From assembly GCA_017407325.1 (NCBI GenBank), contig JAFQWV010000010.1:1-60484 (forward strand): a DNA stretch of 60,484 nt, written 5' to 3'. This document shows positions 23,828 through 31,633 of this stretch, piece by piece. The position numbers were made by a program, and so were the translations under genes. The first letter of the stretch is position 1. Every line of letters starts with the position of its first letter. The notes beneath the pieces were generated by a model. It was not told where the DNA came from. It was given only the letters and a program-made list of their open reading frames with translations, and did not search any database. This stretch comes from Clostridia bacterium. Lineage in GTDB: Bacteria; Bacillota; Clostridia; Christensenellales; Borkfalkiaceae.

Positions 23828-24942
23828 TGAAAGAATTAAAAACGAGCAATATTCCACAACTCTCTGCTGAAAAAACCGTTGAAACTCTAACTAATGCTTT
23901 CGTTACGGTTATAAAAAACGGACTTTCGCCAAAAGTTTTGCCGTCCGTTATGCTTTGGGGCGCACCCGGTATAGGTAAATCTCAAGCTGTCAGACAAATT
24001 GCTGAAAATATATCTTTAGAAACGGGAAAGAAAACGAAAGTTACTGACGTTAGACTTTTGCTTTTTAACCCGATTGACCTTAGGGGTATTCCTACTGCTA
24101 ACGCTGAAAAGACGCTTGCAGTTTGGCTTAAACCTAAAATTTTCGATATGGACGAAAGTGAGAACGTTATCAATATTTTATTCCTTGACGAAATTTCAGC
24201 AGCACCGCAATCGGTGCAGGCGGCGGCTTATCAAATCACGTTAGATCGCGTTATAGGCGAACATAAGCTCCCGGATAACTGTATAGTAATTGCCGCAGGT
24301 AACAGAGTTACAGATAGGTCCGTGGCGTTTAAAATGCCTAAAGCACTTGCAAACAGACTATGCCATATCGAAGTTGAGAAAAATTCTTCTGCATGGATAA
24401 ATTGGGCTGTCAAAAACGGTATAAACGAGCGCGTTTTAGGATTTTTATCTTTTCGTGTTGACTATCTATCTTGTTTTGACGCCTCTAGCGACGATTTAGC
24501 ATTTGCAACTCCACGTGCTTGGGAAATGGTTTCAAACGTTTTAAATCAAGTCGATAGTGACGTAGAAAAAGTCTATCCACTTGTTGCTGGGCTTATTGGA
24601 ACGGGCACTGCGATAGAGTTTAGGGCTTTTTGTAAAATTTTCGACCAATTACCTAAGGTTAAAGATATTTTTGACGGAAAAACTCCGCCGTTGCCAACTA
24701 AAGTAGACGTTTTATACGCACTTATCTCTTCAATGACGGCTTACGCGCGCGAGCATAAGTCCGAAAAAATTAAACTTGCAAACTCAATTCGTTACGCCTT
24801 ACTAATGCCGAGCGATTTTTCAACTTTACTTATGAAAAACTATATGGCAATCGAGAAGGATTTTAAAGAAAAGCTCGTTACTATTCCAGAATTTTTTGAG
24901 TGGCTTCGCACTAAAGGAAAATTATTAAATGGCGCTATCTAA
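23827..24942 (+). CDS. MoxR-type AAA+ ATPase
   Basis: This 371-aa AAA+ protein has Walker A LWGAPGIGKSQAVRQI near residue 42, Walker B INILFLDEISAAPQSVQ near 116, sensor 1 IVIAAGNRVTD and arginine-finger region FKMPKALANRLCHIEV. MoxR ATPases act as chaperones that activate or assemble partners, usually together with VWA-domain proteins that bind metal through a MIDAS site. Here the gene overlaps the helicase upstream by one base and the metallopeptidase/VWA gene downstream by 14 bases, so the three proteins are probably made in fixed ratio and act together. It is cytosolic. Confidence 0.88.
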   Translation: MKELKTSNIPQLSAEKTVETLTNAFVTVIKNGLSPKVLPSVMLWGAPGIGKSQAVRQIAENISLETGKKTKVTDVRLLLFNPIDLRGIPTANAEKTLAVWLKPKIFDMDESENVINILFLDEISAAPQSVQAAAYQITLDRVIGEHKLPDNCIVIAAGNRVTDRSVAFKMPKALANRLCHIEVEKNSSAWINWAVKNGINERVLGFLSFRVDYLSCFDASSDDLAFATPRAWEMVSNVLNQVDSDVEKVYPLVAGLIGTGTAIEFRAFCKIFDQLPKVKDIFDGKTPPLPTKVDVLYALISSMTAYAREHKSEKIKLANSIRYALLMPSDFSTLLMKNYMAIEKDFKEKLVTIPEFFEWLRTKGKLLNGAI

Positions 24943-26212
24943 CGAACAATTACAAAAATATGCTATCCGTTTAAAAACTTCGCGTATGCGACTTTTAGTC
25001 AATCACAGTTTTTACGGTATGCTTTTGATGCATCTTAAATATTCGCTTGACTTAGAGTGCCAAACGGCGTACACGGACGGCGAAAAAATCGCGTTTAGTC
25101 CAAGTTTTATGGACGAACTTTCCGATGGTGAACTCGATTTTGTCATGATGCACGAAATTATGCACGTAGCACTGCTTCATTGCTTTCGCGGTACGGATTT
25201 TGATAAAGAACTTTTTAACATCGCTTGCGATATAGTAGTTAATTCCAATATTTTACTATCAAACAATATGGATAAAAAAGCTATAACGCTAAATAAATAC
25301 GGCGAGTCTATGCACCTTGCTCCCGACGGTAATGAAGGGCATCTATATACGGCGGAAGAAGTTTATAAAATGCTCGAAAAGTCAGCAAAGAGTTTAAGCG
25401 AGCAAAAAAGTCGTGACGGTAAAGAAAAAGAAGAAGAAAATTCAAATAAAAACGGTAAAAATTCTTCTTCAAAATCGCAAAAATGTAAGCGAAACGGATT
25501 TGACGACCACTCTAAGTGGCAAGAAGGAATTAATAAAGACGAGACACTTTCTGAAGTTTGGGTAAAAAGAGTTACTGATATCGTCGAAACGGTTTCTGTT
25601 CTCGATCCTTCAAATGCGCGCGGTCTACTTCCGCTGTCAGCAAAAAGACTCGTTGATAATTTAAAGAAAGCACAAACCGATTGGCGCACAGTTTTGAATA
25701 ATTTTATTCAAGAAGATATTACCGACTATTCTTTTTCGCCACCAGATAAACGCTTTGACGGGTTTGATTTTTACCTTCCCGACTTTAACGAAAAAGACGA
25801 AACTGTAAAAGACGTATTGTTTATGATTGATACGTCAGGCTCTATGAGTAACGATATGATCAGAACGTGTTTTTCTGAAATTAAAGGGGCTATAGAAAGC
25901 TTTAACGGTAAACTGCAAGGGCTTTTAGGCTTTTTCGATGCTGCGATTTATCCACCCGAGCCTTTTAACACGGTCGACGAAATGCTAAAAATCCCGGCGC
26001 TTGGCGGTGGCGGTACAAGCTTTGAAATAATTTTTAAATACGTTGAAGAATATATGCTTGATAATCCACCGACTTGCATCGTTGTCTTAACAGACGGATA
26101 CGCGCCGTTTCCTGAAGAAAAGGTTGCGCGCGATATACCTGTTTTATGGATAATAAACAACGAAGAAATTACTCCGCCGTGGGGGAAGGTGGCAAGAGTG
26201 AAATCCGATTAA
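24929..26212 (+). CDS. Metallopeptidase-like / VWA domain protein (DUF2201-type), MoxR partner
   Basis: This 427-aa protein has an N-terminal zincin-like domain with MHEIMHVALLHC near residue 73 and NIACDIVVNSNILL after it. A Lys/Ser/Glu-rich linker lies near 155-190, and a C-terminal von Willebrand A domain carries the MIDAS motif DTSGSMSND near 300 plus GGGGTSFEI and VLTDGYAPFP. This is the DUF2201 plus VWA-like arrangement often found beside MoxR ATPases. Its last residues (RVKSD) and stop codon are encoded by the first linker and first hairpin of array C, so the natural C-terminus may have been altered by that element. Peptidase activity is plausible but unproven. Confidence 0.86.
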   Translation: MALSNEQLQKYAIRLKTSRMRLLVNHSFYGMLLMHLKYSLDLECQTAYTDGEKIAFSPSFMDELSDGELDFVMMHEIMHVALLHCFRGTDFDKELFNIACDIVVNSNILLSNNMDKKAITLNKYGESMHLAPDGNEGHLYTAEEVYKMLEKSAKSLSEQKSRDGKEKEEENSNKNGKNSSSKSQKCKRNGFDDHSKWQEGINKDETLSEVWVKRVTDIVETVSVLDPSNARGLLPLSAKRLVDNLKKAQTDWRTVLNNFIQEDITDYSFSPPDKRFDGFDFYLPDFNEKDETVKDVLFMIDTSGSMSNDMIRTCFSEIKGAIESFNGKLQGLLGFFDAAIYPPEPFNTVDEMLKIPALGGGGTSFEIIFKYVEEYMLDNPPTCIVVLTDGYAPFPEEKVARDIPVLWIINNEEITPPWGKVARVKSD

Positions 26213-26350
26213 AATCGGGTGAAATTGCGACCTGTCGGTCGCAGTGAAATTTTACCTTGCTTTTTGCGCAAGGTAAAGTGAAATTCAACTTTTTGCAAAA
26301 GTTGAGTTATTGTCGCGCAATTTTGCGTAAAGCAAAATTGCCAGCATAAC
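26198..26350. repeat. Tandem-hairpin array C (linker GTGAAAT, with cap hairpin)
   Basis: Linker GTGAAAT occurs at 26198, 26219, 26244 and 26278, alternating with palindromes CCGAT/ATCGG, TGCGACC/GGTCGCA, TTTACCTTGC/GCAAGGTAAA and TCAACTTTT/AAAAGTTGA. It ends in a cap hairpin at 26317-26341 (GCAATTTTGC/GCAAAATTGC), flanked by GTTATTGTCGC and CAGCATAAC, nearly the same cap as in array B. Unlike arrays A and B there is no inverted second half. The first linker and hairpin contain the end of the preceding gene. Confidence 0.9.
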
Positions 26351-26424
26351 ATATATTTTTTTCTAAGGAATACTTAATTATATAAATTTGACGGCGTTTT
26401 GATAAAACGCTCGACCTTAGGGTA

Positions 26425-26453
26425 TTGTAATTTTCCTTTTTGTATGGTACAAT
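26425..26453 (+). promoter_or_regulatory. Promoter of the WYL regulator gene
   Basis: TTGTAA (26425-26430) and TACAAT (26448-26453) are 17 nt apart and 18 nt before the ATG. The boxes lie within a TATTGTA...TACAATA inverted repeat (26423-26454). This separate promoter suggests the regulator is not simply the last gene of the helicase operon. Confidence 0.7.
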
Positions 26454-26470
26454 AAGTTAGGAGAAATTTT

Positions 26471-27448
26471 ATGGCTAAAGAATCTAAAAAACTAGCACTA
26501 CTTAGAATACTTGAAATTTTGCAAAAATACAGTGACGTTGATAATATTTTTACTCACGAAATGATTGCTAAAAAGCTTGAAACTCTCTACGGAATAGAAA
26601 TAGAGAGAAAATCAATAGCGTCAAATTTAAGGTTGCTTCTTGAAGCAGGCTATGACATTGAAATTACTAGAAAAGGTTGTTATCTTAGAGAGCGTGAGTT
26701 TACTGAAGGTGAGCTTTACCATCTTATTGACGGTGTGCTTTTTTCTAGCCAAATTTCGACAAGTTATGCTAGAGATTTGATAAACAAAATCGGCGCACTA
26801 GGTGGTGAGAATTTTGTTAATAAACTTAAAGTGTACAGTGTCGTAGGTTCTGTGTATCATTCTCAAGCGCCTGAATATTTCAATGCGCTTGAAGTTTTAA
26901 AAACTGCCATAACAGAGCGTAAAAAGGTGCGTTTTAACTACGCTCACTACGGCTTAGACGCTAAACTTCACGAAAATCCGGGTGATAAGGTTACGTTCAG
27001 TCCTTATACTATCGTTGCGGTAAGAAACCATTATTATGTCGTCGGTAACGACGAGAGATATCCTGATATAAGAAATCTTAGGATTGATAAAATTTTGAAT
27101 ATTGAGCTAACTGACGAAAGGATAAAGCCTATCACCGATACAAACGAAAAAGAGATTCGAATAGGCGACTACGTTGCAAGCCACCCGTATATGTTTTCGG
27201 GAAAAGCAAGTATGGTCAAAATTAGAATTTTAAAGGATAAAATGGATCACGTCGTTGACTTTTTCAAAAATAATTTTAAAGTAGAGAAAGTCGAAGAAGA
27301 ATACGCCGTTATCTCGGTGTACTCTAATGAAAACGACATTTTTTATTGGGCGCTTCAGTTTGGTGAAATTTGCGAAATCATCAGGCCTATAAGTCTTCGC
27401 GAAAAAATTAAAAAGTGCATAGACGACATGGCTAAAAAATACAGTTAG
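26471..27448 (+). CDS. WYL-domain transcriptional regulator
   Basis: This 325-aa protein has an N-terminal winged helix (about residues 10-75, ALLRILEILQKYSDVDNIFT; KSIASNLRLLLEAGYDIEIT), a central WYL domain (about 140-215: KVRFNYAHYG, TFSPYTIVAVRNHYYVVGN, IRNLRIDKI) and a C-terminal WCX-like segment (YEEYAVISVYSN-type region, FYWALQFGEICEII). WYL domains sense ligands, and such proteins often repress neighbouring defence operons (BrxR and CapW are characterised cases). AGGAG lies 9 nt before the ATG. Its position just after the helicase-MoxR-VWA operon, with a strong palindrome in that operon's promoter, makes it the likely regulator; this is inference. Confidence 0.86.
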   Translation: MAKESKKLALLRILEILQKYSDVDNIFTHEMIAKKLETLYGIEIERKSIASNLRLLLEAGYDIEITRKGCYLREREFTEGELYHLIDGVLFSSQISTSYARDLINKIGALGGENFVNKLKVYSVVGSVYHSQAPEYFNALEVLKTAITERKKVRFNYAHYGLDAKLHENPGDKVTFSPYTIVAVRNHYYVVGNDERYPDIRNLRIDKILNIELTDERIKPITDTNEKEIRIGDYVASHPYMFSGKASMVKIRILKDKMDHVVDFFKNNFKVEKVEEEYAVISVYSNENDIFYWALQFGEICEIIRPISLREKIKKCIDDMAKKYS

Positions 27449-27482
27449 AATTATCTAATTTTTGGACTATTTTTATTTTTTA

Positions 27483-27511
27483 TTGACATAATAAATAGTA
27501 AGTGATATAAT
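27483..27511 (+). promoter_or_regulatory. Consensus promoter for the membrane protein / GT2 pair
   Basis: TTGACA (27483-27488) and TATAAT (27506-27511) have a 17-nt spacer, a full consensus, about 55 nt before the start at 27566. The leader contains the small inverted repeat GTGCGCAGGTGCGC. Confidence 0.88.
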
Positions 27512-27565
27512 AAACACTATCAATAAACGTGCGCAGGTGCGCGTATAGACAAAAAGGGTTTAGCT

Positions 27566-29608
27566 GTGACAAATTGCAAGACGTTACAATTTAATAGATT
27601 GTCGTTTATTCCACTGCTTATTGGGATACTTGCGATATACTTGCGTCAATTGTTTAATCACGATTTTATCGGCGTATTATTTTTGCTTTTTGCTGTTGCG
27701 TTCAGTGTATGGTATTACGTTTTTAATTTTAAAAAGTGTGTAGAAGGCGTAAATATTTCTGTCGCTGTAACGGGTGCAGTGATTGATATTTTGGCAATAA
27801 ACTTTTTTTTGGTGAATTTTGCGCTTATTTCAAGCTATTGTACTGCGTTTGCAGTAGTTTGTTATTTGATATTATTTATCGCGCTTTTAGCGATTAAAGG
27901 CTTCTTTCTAATAAAAAAGGCAAATGGCTTCGAATTTGCTAGGTTTAAGAAAAAAACGGTTTTTGCTGTCGTTTGTTTAGCAATAAGCGTGCTTTCAAAC
28001 GTTGGCATTTTTAAGACTTGGTTTAGATGGGACAGTTATATTTATTTATTTGACTTTTATAAACTCAGTCCACTTTCCGTTTTTCAAAGCGGTGGCTTGA
28101 GAGTTGCTCAGCACATAACCTTCACTTATTCATTATTTGCGATATTAATTCAAAGCCTATTGCATATTGATATGGCGTACGTCGTGCTGGGTATAAACGT
28201 AGCCATAATGTTTGGTGAAATGCTTATTTGGAACGCGTTATTGGAAAAATACGCAAAAGATGCAAACGAATATCTAAGGATGATTTTTTCTGTCGTTTTT
28301 GCATTTTCACCATACGTTTTTGGGCTGCTTTACACCATTAACCTTGAACAGGTAATGCTTTTTGGCGTACTTTTATTCTTTTTAGCCGAAGCAAAAGACG
28401 ACGTTTATTTATTGGTGCTTTCAGCATTTATTACCTGCAATTCCAAAGAAACGGGAACCGTTTTGGTCATCTGTATGATGGGCGCTTTAGTTGTTAAGCA
28501 ACTAATAAACGCGTTAAAGGGAAAAGAAAAAGGCGAAAGATTTAAAGCGATTTTAAACGAGTGCGATTTGCTTGTTTATTCAGCCGTTATAATAATTGGC
28601 GTTTTATGGCTTTTAGATTTTACAACGAGTAAATGGGGCGATTACAATTCAGAATTGCCGTTAAATACGGTTGATAAAAGTGCGTTTAACGGCATATCCG
28701 TAAGCTTTGTTTTTATAATAAGCAAGCTTAAATCTTTACTGCTTGCAAATTTCAACTGGTTGATTATAATAGCGATTGCTATCTCAGCGATATTGCTGTT
28801 AATAAAAACGAGTGATAAAAAGGCTCAAATTTTGGCATTTATCAATAAGTTTGCTCTGCCACTCGCGTGTCTTTTCGGGCAAATCGTATTTTCATTGCTG
28901 TTTGTAACCTACAACCATTTCAGATATTGGCAAGCAGTAATTGCAACTTTATATTTATTATTATTTTGTTCAGTCGCAAAAATTGGGTTTAATAATATAA
29001 TAAAATTTTCAACAGCTGGCGTTATGGGTGCGTTGTTTGTAATTCAAAGCTACGTCACTATCGATCCGTTAATGCGCGTAGCACACGCTAATTTAAATAC
29101 CGGCGTTGATATCGTCGTTTCTGCTCAAGACAACGTTTTAGGTCGTGGCGAAGCTGTATTTACCGATAGTACCTGTAACAACAGACAAATTTTTTATTTT
29201 GACGAGGCGTTAAGTTTAGCCATTGCAAGCGTTAATTATGACGGTGGTTGTGGTATTGCATATTCGGCAGAATTTCACGCTCAGTCAGTTGGTGGAGAAA
29301 TAGGTTCGTTATATATGATAACCGGGTTTGGTTACGAGTATATGGACGTTGTCAGATACGTCGCTTGGAATGACGTTAAAAAGAGGCGCTATCTTACGAC
29401 TGACGAAAATAAGGCTATGCAATTTTTATACGTAAACGCTTCTATGGATTGGAACGTTATAAAAAATCTTAATGAAAGAATATACTATATTGAAATGCCT
29501 TGGGAAACAGAGATCGAAAAAATAAAAGAGCTTAAGAACGTTACGCTTACTAAAGAAACACAGATTGAACATAAGGGATGGAAACTTAATGTCTATAGAG
29601 TTAGCTAA
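27566..29608 (+). CDS. Polytopic membrane protein with extracellular C-terminal domain
   Basis: This 680-aa protein has roughly a dozen or more hydrophobic helices through residue about 505, followed by a soluble domain of about 175 residues (VFTDSTCNNRQIFYFDEALS; EIGSLYMITGFGYEYMDVVR). The layout resembles membrane glycosyltransferases of the GT-C type that use lipid-linked sugars, and the next gene is a GT2 glycosyltransferase whose start lies within its last 20 bases. A role in cell-surface glycan or teichoic-acid decoration is therefore likely, but the usual GT-C acidic motif is not clear to me, so the enzyme class is not assigned. Translation may start at the GTG at 27566. Confidence 0.7.
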   Translation: MTNCKTLQFNRLSFIPLLIGILAIYLRQLFNHDFIGVLFLLFAVAFSVWYYVFNFKKCVEGVNISVAVTGAVIDILAINFFLVNFALISSYCTAFAVVCYLILFIALLAIKGFFLIKKANGFEFARFKKKTVFAVVCLAISVLSNVGIFKTWFRWDSYIYLFDFYKLSPLSVFQSGGLRVAQHITFTYSLFAILIQSLLHIDMAYVVLGINVAIMFGEMLIWNALLEKYAKDANEYLRMIFSVVFAFSPYVFGLLYTINLEQVMLFGVLLFFLAEAKDDVYLLVLSAFITCNSKETGTVLVICMMGALVVKQLINALKGKEKGERFKAILNECDLLVYSAVIIIGVLWLLDFTTSKWGDYNSELPLNTVDKSAFNGISVSFVFIISKLKSLLLANFNWLIIIAIAISAILLLIKTSDKKAQILAFINKFALPLACLFGQIVFSLLFVTYNHFRYWQAVIATLYLLLFCSVAKIGFNNIIKFSTAGVMGALFVIQSYVTIDPLMRVAHANLNTGVDIVVSAQDNVLGRGEAVFTDSTCNNRQIFYFDEALSLAIASVNYDGGCGIAYSAEFHAQSVGGEIGSLYMITGFGYEYMDVVRYVAWNDVKKRRYLTTDENKAMQFLYVNASMDWNVIKNLNERIYYIEMPWETEIEKIKELKNVTLTKETQIEHKGWKLNVYRVS

Positions 29609-30608
29609 TAACTTAACAATAAATCCTAAAATAAGTATTATCGTTCCAATGTTTAACGTTGAAGACGTTATATCAAGGGCAATCGAAAGTGTTTTGGCAC
29701 AAACTTTCAGCGATTGGGAATTGATACTTGTAAACGACAGTTCTCAAGATAATACTATGGGCGTTTGTTCGGGATTTTGCGAAAAGGATAGTCGCATAAG
29801 AATTGTTAATAATACCGAGCGCGGTGGAGCAGGTTTTGCGCGTGATAAGGGCTTAAAAGAAGCAAAGGGCGAATATATCGCGTTTTTAGACGGCGACGAT
29901 TGGTACGAGCCTGAATATTTGCAAACTTTATATAAACTTATTGTAGATAACGACTGTCAGGTTAGTTCTTGCTCGCATTACTTAGCTTACGCAAATAAGA
30001 GAAGCGCTGTAAGAGACGATAAAAAATTGACGGTTTTAAATAAACTTGAAGCGTTAGGAAGTCTACACGAAATGGACGGGTTGATTTCAAGTATGCTCTG
30101 GGATAAGCTTTTTAAAAGAGAGTTTTTGGCAGAGTTTAGGTTGACTGAAGAAATCGTCGTCGGCGAAGATTATAGCTTGCTTGTAGATACTTTTGAAAAT
30201 ATCGAGAAAATCGTAGTGTTAAACGTTCCACTTTACAACTACTTCCAAAGTGTCAGAAGTGTTTGTAATTTCGGCTACACCGAAAAAAGGGGAAGAACGA
30301 TTGAAAACTATAAAAAATATACCGATTATATTTGCGATAAATATCCTTTACTAAAAGATAAAGCGTTGGCATATCTAACTGTTCAAGAGCTTGCTGTTAT
30401 TTTATCTATGGCGAAGAACAAAAATTACGATAAGCGCGTTATAAGCCTACTTATAAAAGATATTCGCAAAAATAAAAAGTCACTTTATGCTTGTAAGGAG
30501 TATAAATTTAAGTATAAGCTTTCTGCGTTTTTAGCATCAATAAGTCCTAAAATTTTAATTTTCATTGGGCGAGTTCGTTCCGTTTTATTTAAAAACGCTA
30601 CTAATTAA
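29589..30608 (+). CDS. Family 2 glycosyltransferase
   Basis: The start is placed at ATG 29589, with AAGGGATGG upstream; the frame is also open from TTG 29565 inside the previous gene. The 339-aa protein has the GT2 GT-A fold: KISIIVPMFNVEDVISRAIE, LVNDSSQDNT, the DXD-type motif AFLDGDDWYEPEY near residue 87 and the later VVGEDYSLLVDTFE. GT2 enzymes transfer sugars from nucleotide donors; acceptor and sugar are unknown. Only a few residues of hydrophobic character occur at the C-terminus, so it is probably cytosolic or membrane-associated. It overlaps the polytopic membrane protein gene, its likely partner. Confidence 0.9.
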   Translation: MSIELANNLTINPKISIIVPMFNVEDVISRAIESVLAQTFSDWELILVNDSSQDNTMGVCSGFCEKDSRIRIVNNTERGGAGFARDKGLKEAKGEYIAFLDGDDWYEPEYLQTLYKLIVDNDCQVSSCSHYLAYANKRSAVRDDKKLTVLNKLEALGSLHEMDGLISSMLWDKLFKREFLAEFRLTEEIVVGEDYSLLVDTFENIEKIVVLNVPLYNYFQSVRSVCNFGYTEKRGRTIENYKKYTDYICDKYPLLKDKALAYLTVQELAVILSMAKNKNYDKRVISLLIKDIRKNKKSLYACKEYKFKYKLSAFLASISPKILIFIGRVRSVLFKNATN

Positions 30609-30626
30609 TTTTTATTTTGACACATT

Positions 30627-30663
30627 AAAAAGCGCACTCGCGTAAATGCGAGTGCGCTTTTAA
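30627..30663. terminator. Bidirectional terminator between GT2 and purC
   Basis: A long inverted repeat with core AAAAGCGCACTCGC and its complement around a 6-base loop has A/T runs on both sides, between convergent genes. Confidence 0.9.
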
Positions 30664-30674
30664 GTTTTTGATAA

Positions 30675-31358
30675 TTATCTATTGTTGATGATTTTAGTAA
30701 GCTCTACAGGGTCAACGATTTTACCGTCTTTGTAAACGCGCATATTGCCAGATGCGATTTCGTCAATCAAGATAACTTCGTCGCCGTTATAACCGAATTC
30801 GAACTTAATATCCCACAAATCAAGACCTAAAGTTTTTAAGTCGTCAGCGATAATCTTAGTGATTTTTAAGGTTTGAGCCTTCATTTCGGCAAACATCTTT
30901 TCACTCATTACGCCGAGCGCTGCTAAGCCTTCAGCAGTTACTAGTGGATCGCCTTTAGCGTCGTTTTTGAAAGTGCATTCAACGTATCCACCTTCAAGCT
31001 TAGTTCCGTCAGCGATATATTCGCCGTATCTTCTTACGAAACTACCGGTTGCAACTAAACGGCAAATAACCTCTAAGCCGTGACCGAAAACTTTGCCCGG
31101 TAAAACTTCCATAGTAGCGTTTTCAATATCAGCTGAAACGTAGTGAGTTTTGATGCCTTCTTTTTTCAAAAGTTCAAAATAGTAGATAGAAGTTTGTAAG
31201 TTAGCCTTACCAATGCCTTCGATAGTTAAACCGACAGAGTTTTCACCCGGATCAAACACGCCGTCTTTACCGGTGCAGTCGTCTTTAAATTTTAGCATTA
31301 CGTTGCCATTTTCTAAAGAATAAACGTCTTTAGTCTTTCCTTGATAGATAAGTTTCAT
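30675..31358 (-). CDS. purC: Phosphoribosylaminoimidazole-succinocarboxamide synthase (SAICAR synthetase)
   Basis: This 227-aa enzyme joins aspartate to CAIR with ATP in purine synthesis. It begins [19 protein letters not shown], the usual purC opening, with [28 protein letters not shown], and the C-terminal [20 protein letters not shown] and [11 protein letters not shown]. The length is typical. It starts at ATG 31358 with AAGGAGATAAA upstream, and stands alone: no other pur gene is adjacent in this window. Confidence 0.96.
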   Translation of the reverse strand: MKLIYQGKTKDVYSLENGNVMLKFKDDCTGKDGVFDPGENSVGLTIEGIGKANLQTSIYYFELLKKEGIKTHYVSADIENATMEVLPGKVFGHGLEVICRLVATGSFVRRYGEYIADGTKLEGGYVECTFKNDAKGDPLVTAEGLAALGVMSEKMFAEMKAQTLKITKIIADDLKTLGLDLWDIKFEFGYNGDEVILIDEIASGNMRVYKDGKIVDPVELTKIINNR

Positions 31359-31551
31359 AAATTTTTATCTCCTTAAAAGGGTTTGTATAAGATAATCTTA
31401 TTTTAGCACTAAAGCGTGATTTTTGTATAGGATTTTTAAGTTATTTTTTTAAATTTATCAAAAATTTTTTTAATGAAAATAAATTTTGCCTAATTTTAGC
31501 AATTTTTTGGCAAAAAGTTTCTCGTTTTTAAAGAAAACGTTTTAAAAAATA
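31359..31551. other. AT-rich divergent intergenic region
   Basis: This stretch between purC and the SPFH gene is AT-rich and contains no gene I can support. No clear purine-type riboswitch was seen. The small hairpin GTTGC/GCAAC lies further on, at about 31599-31613 in the leader of the SPFH gene. Confidence 0.4.
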
Positions 31552-31580
31552 TTGTAAATAAATTAAAAGTATGTTATTAT
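31552..31580 (+). promoter_or_regulatory. Promoter of the SPFH gene
   Basis: TTGTAA (31552-31557) and TATTAT (31575-31580) with a 17-nt spacer, about 54 nt before the ATG at 31634, which has an AAGGGGG ribosome site. Confidence 0.65.
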
Positions 31581-31633
31581 TATTGTAACTATGCTGGTTG
31601 CTTTAAGCAACTTTCAACTAAAAGGGGGTAATT

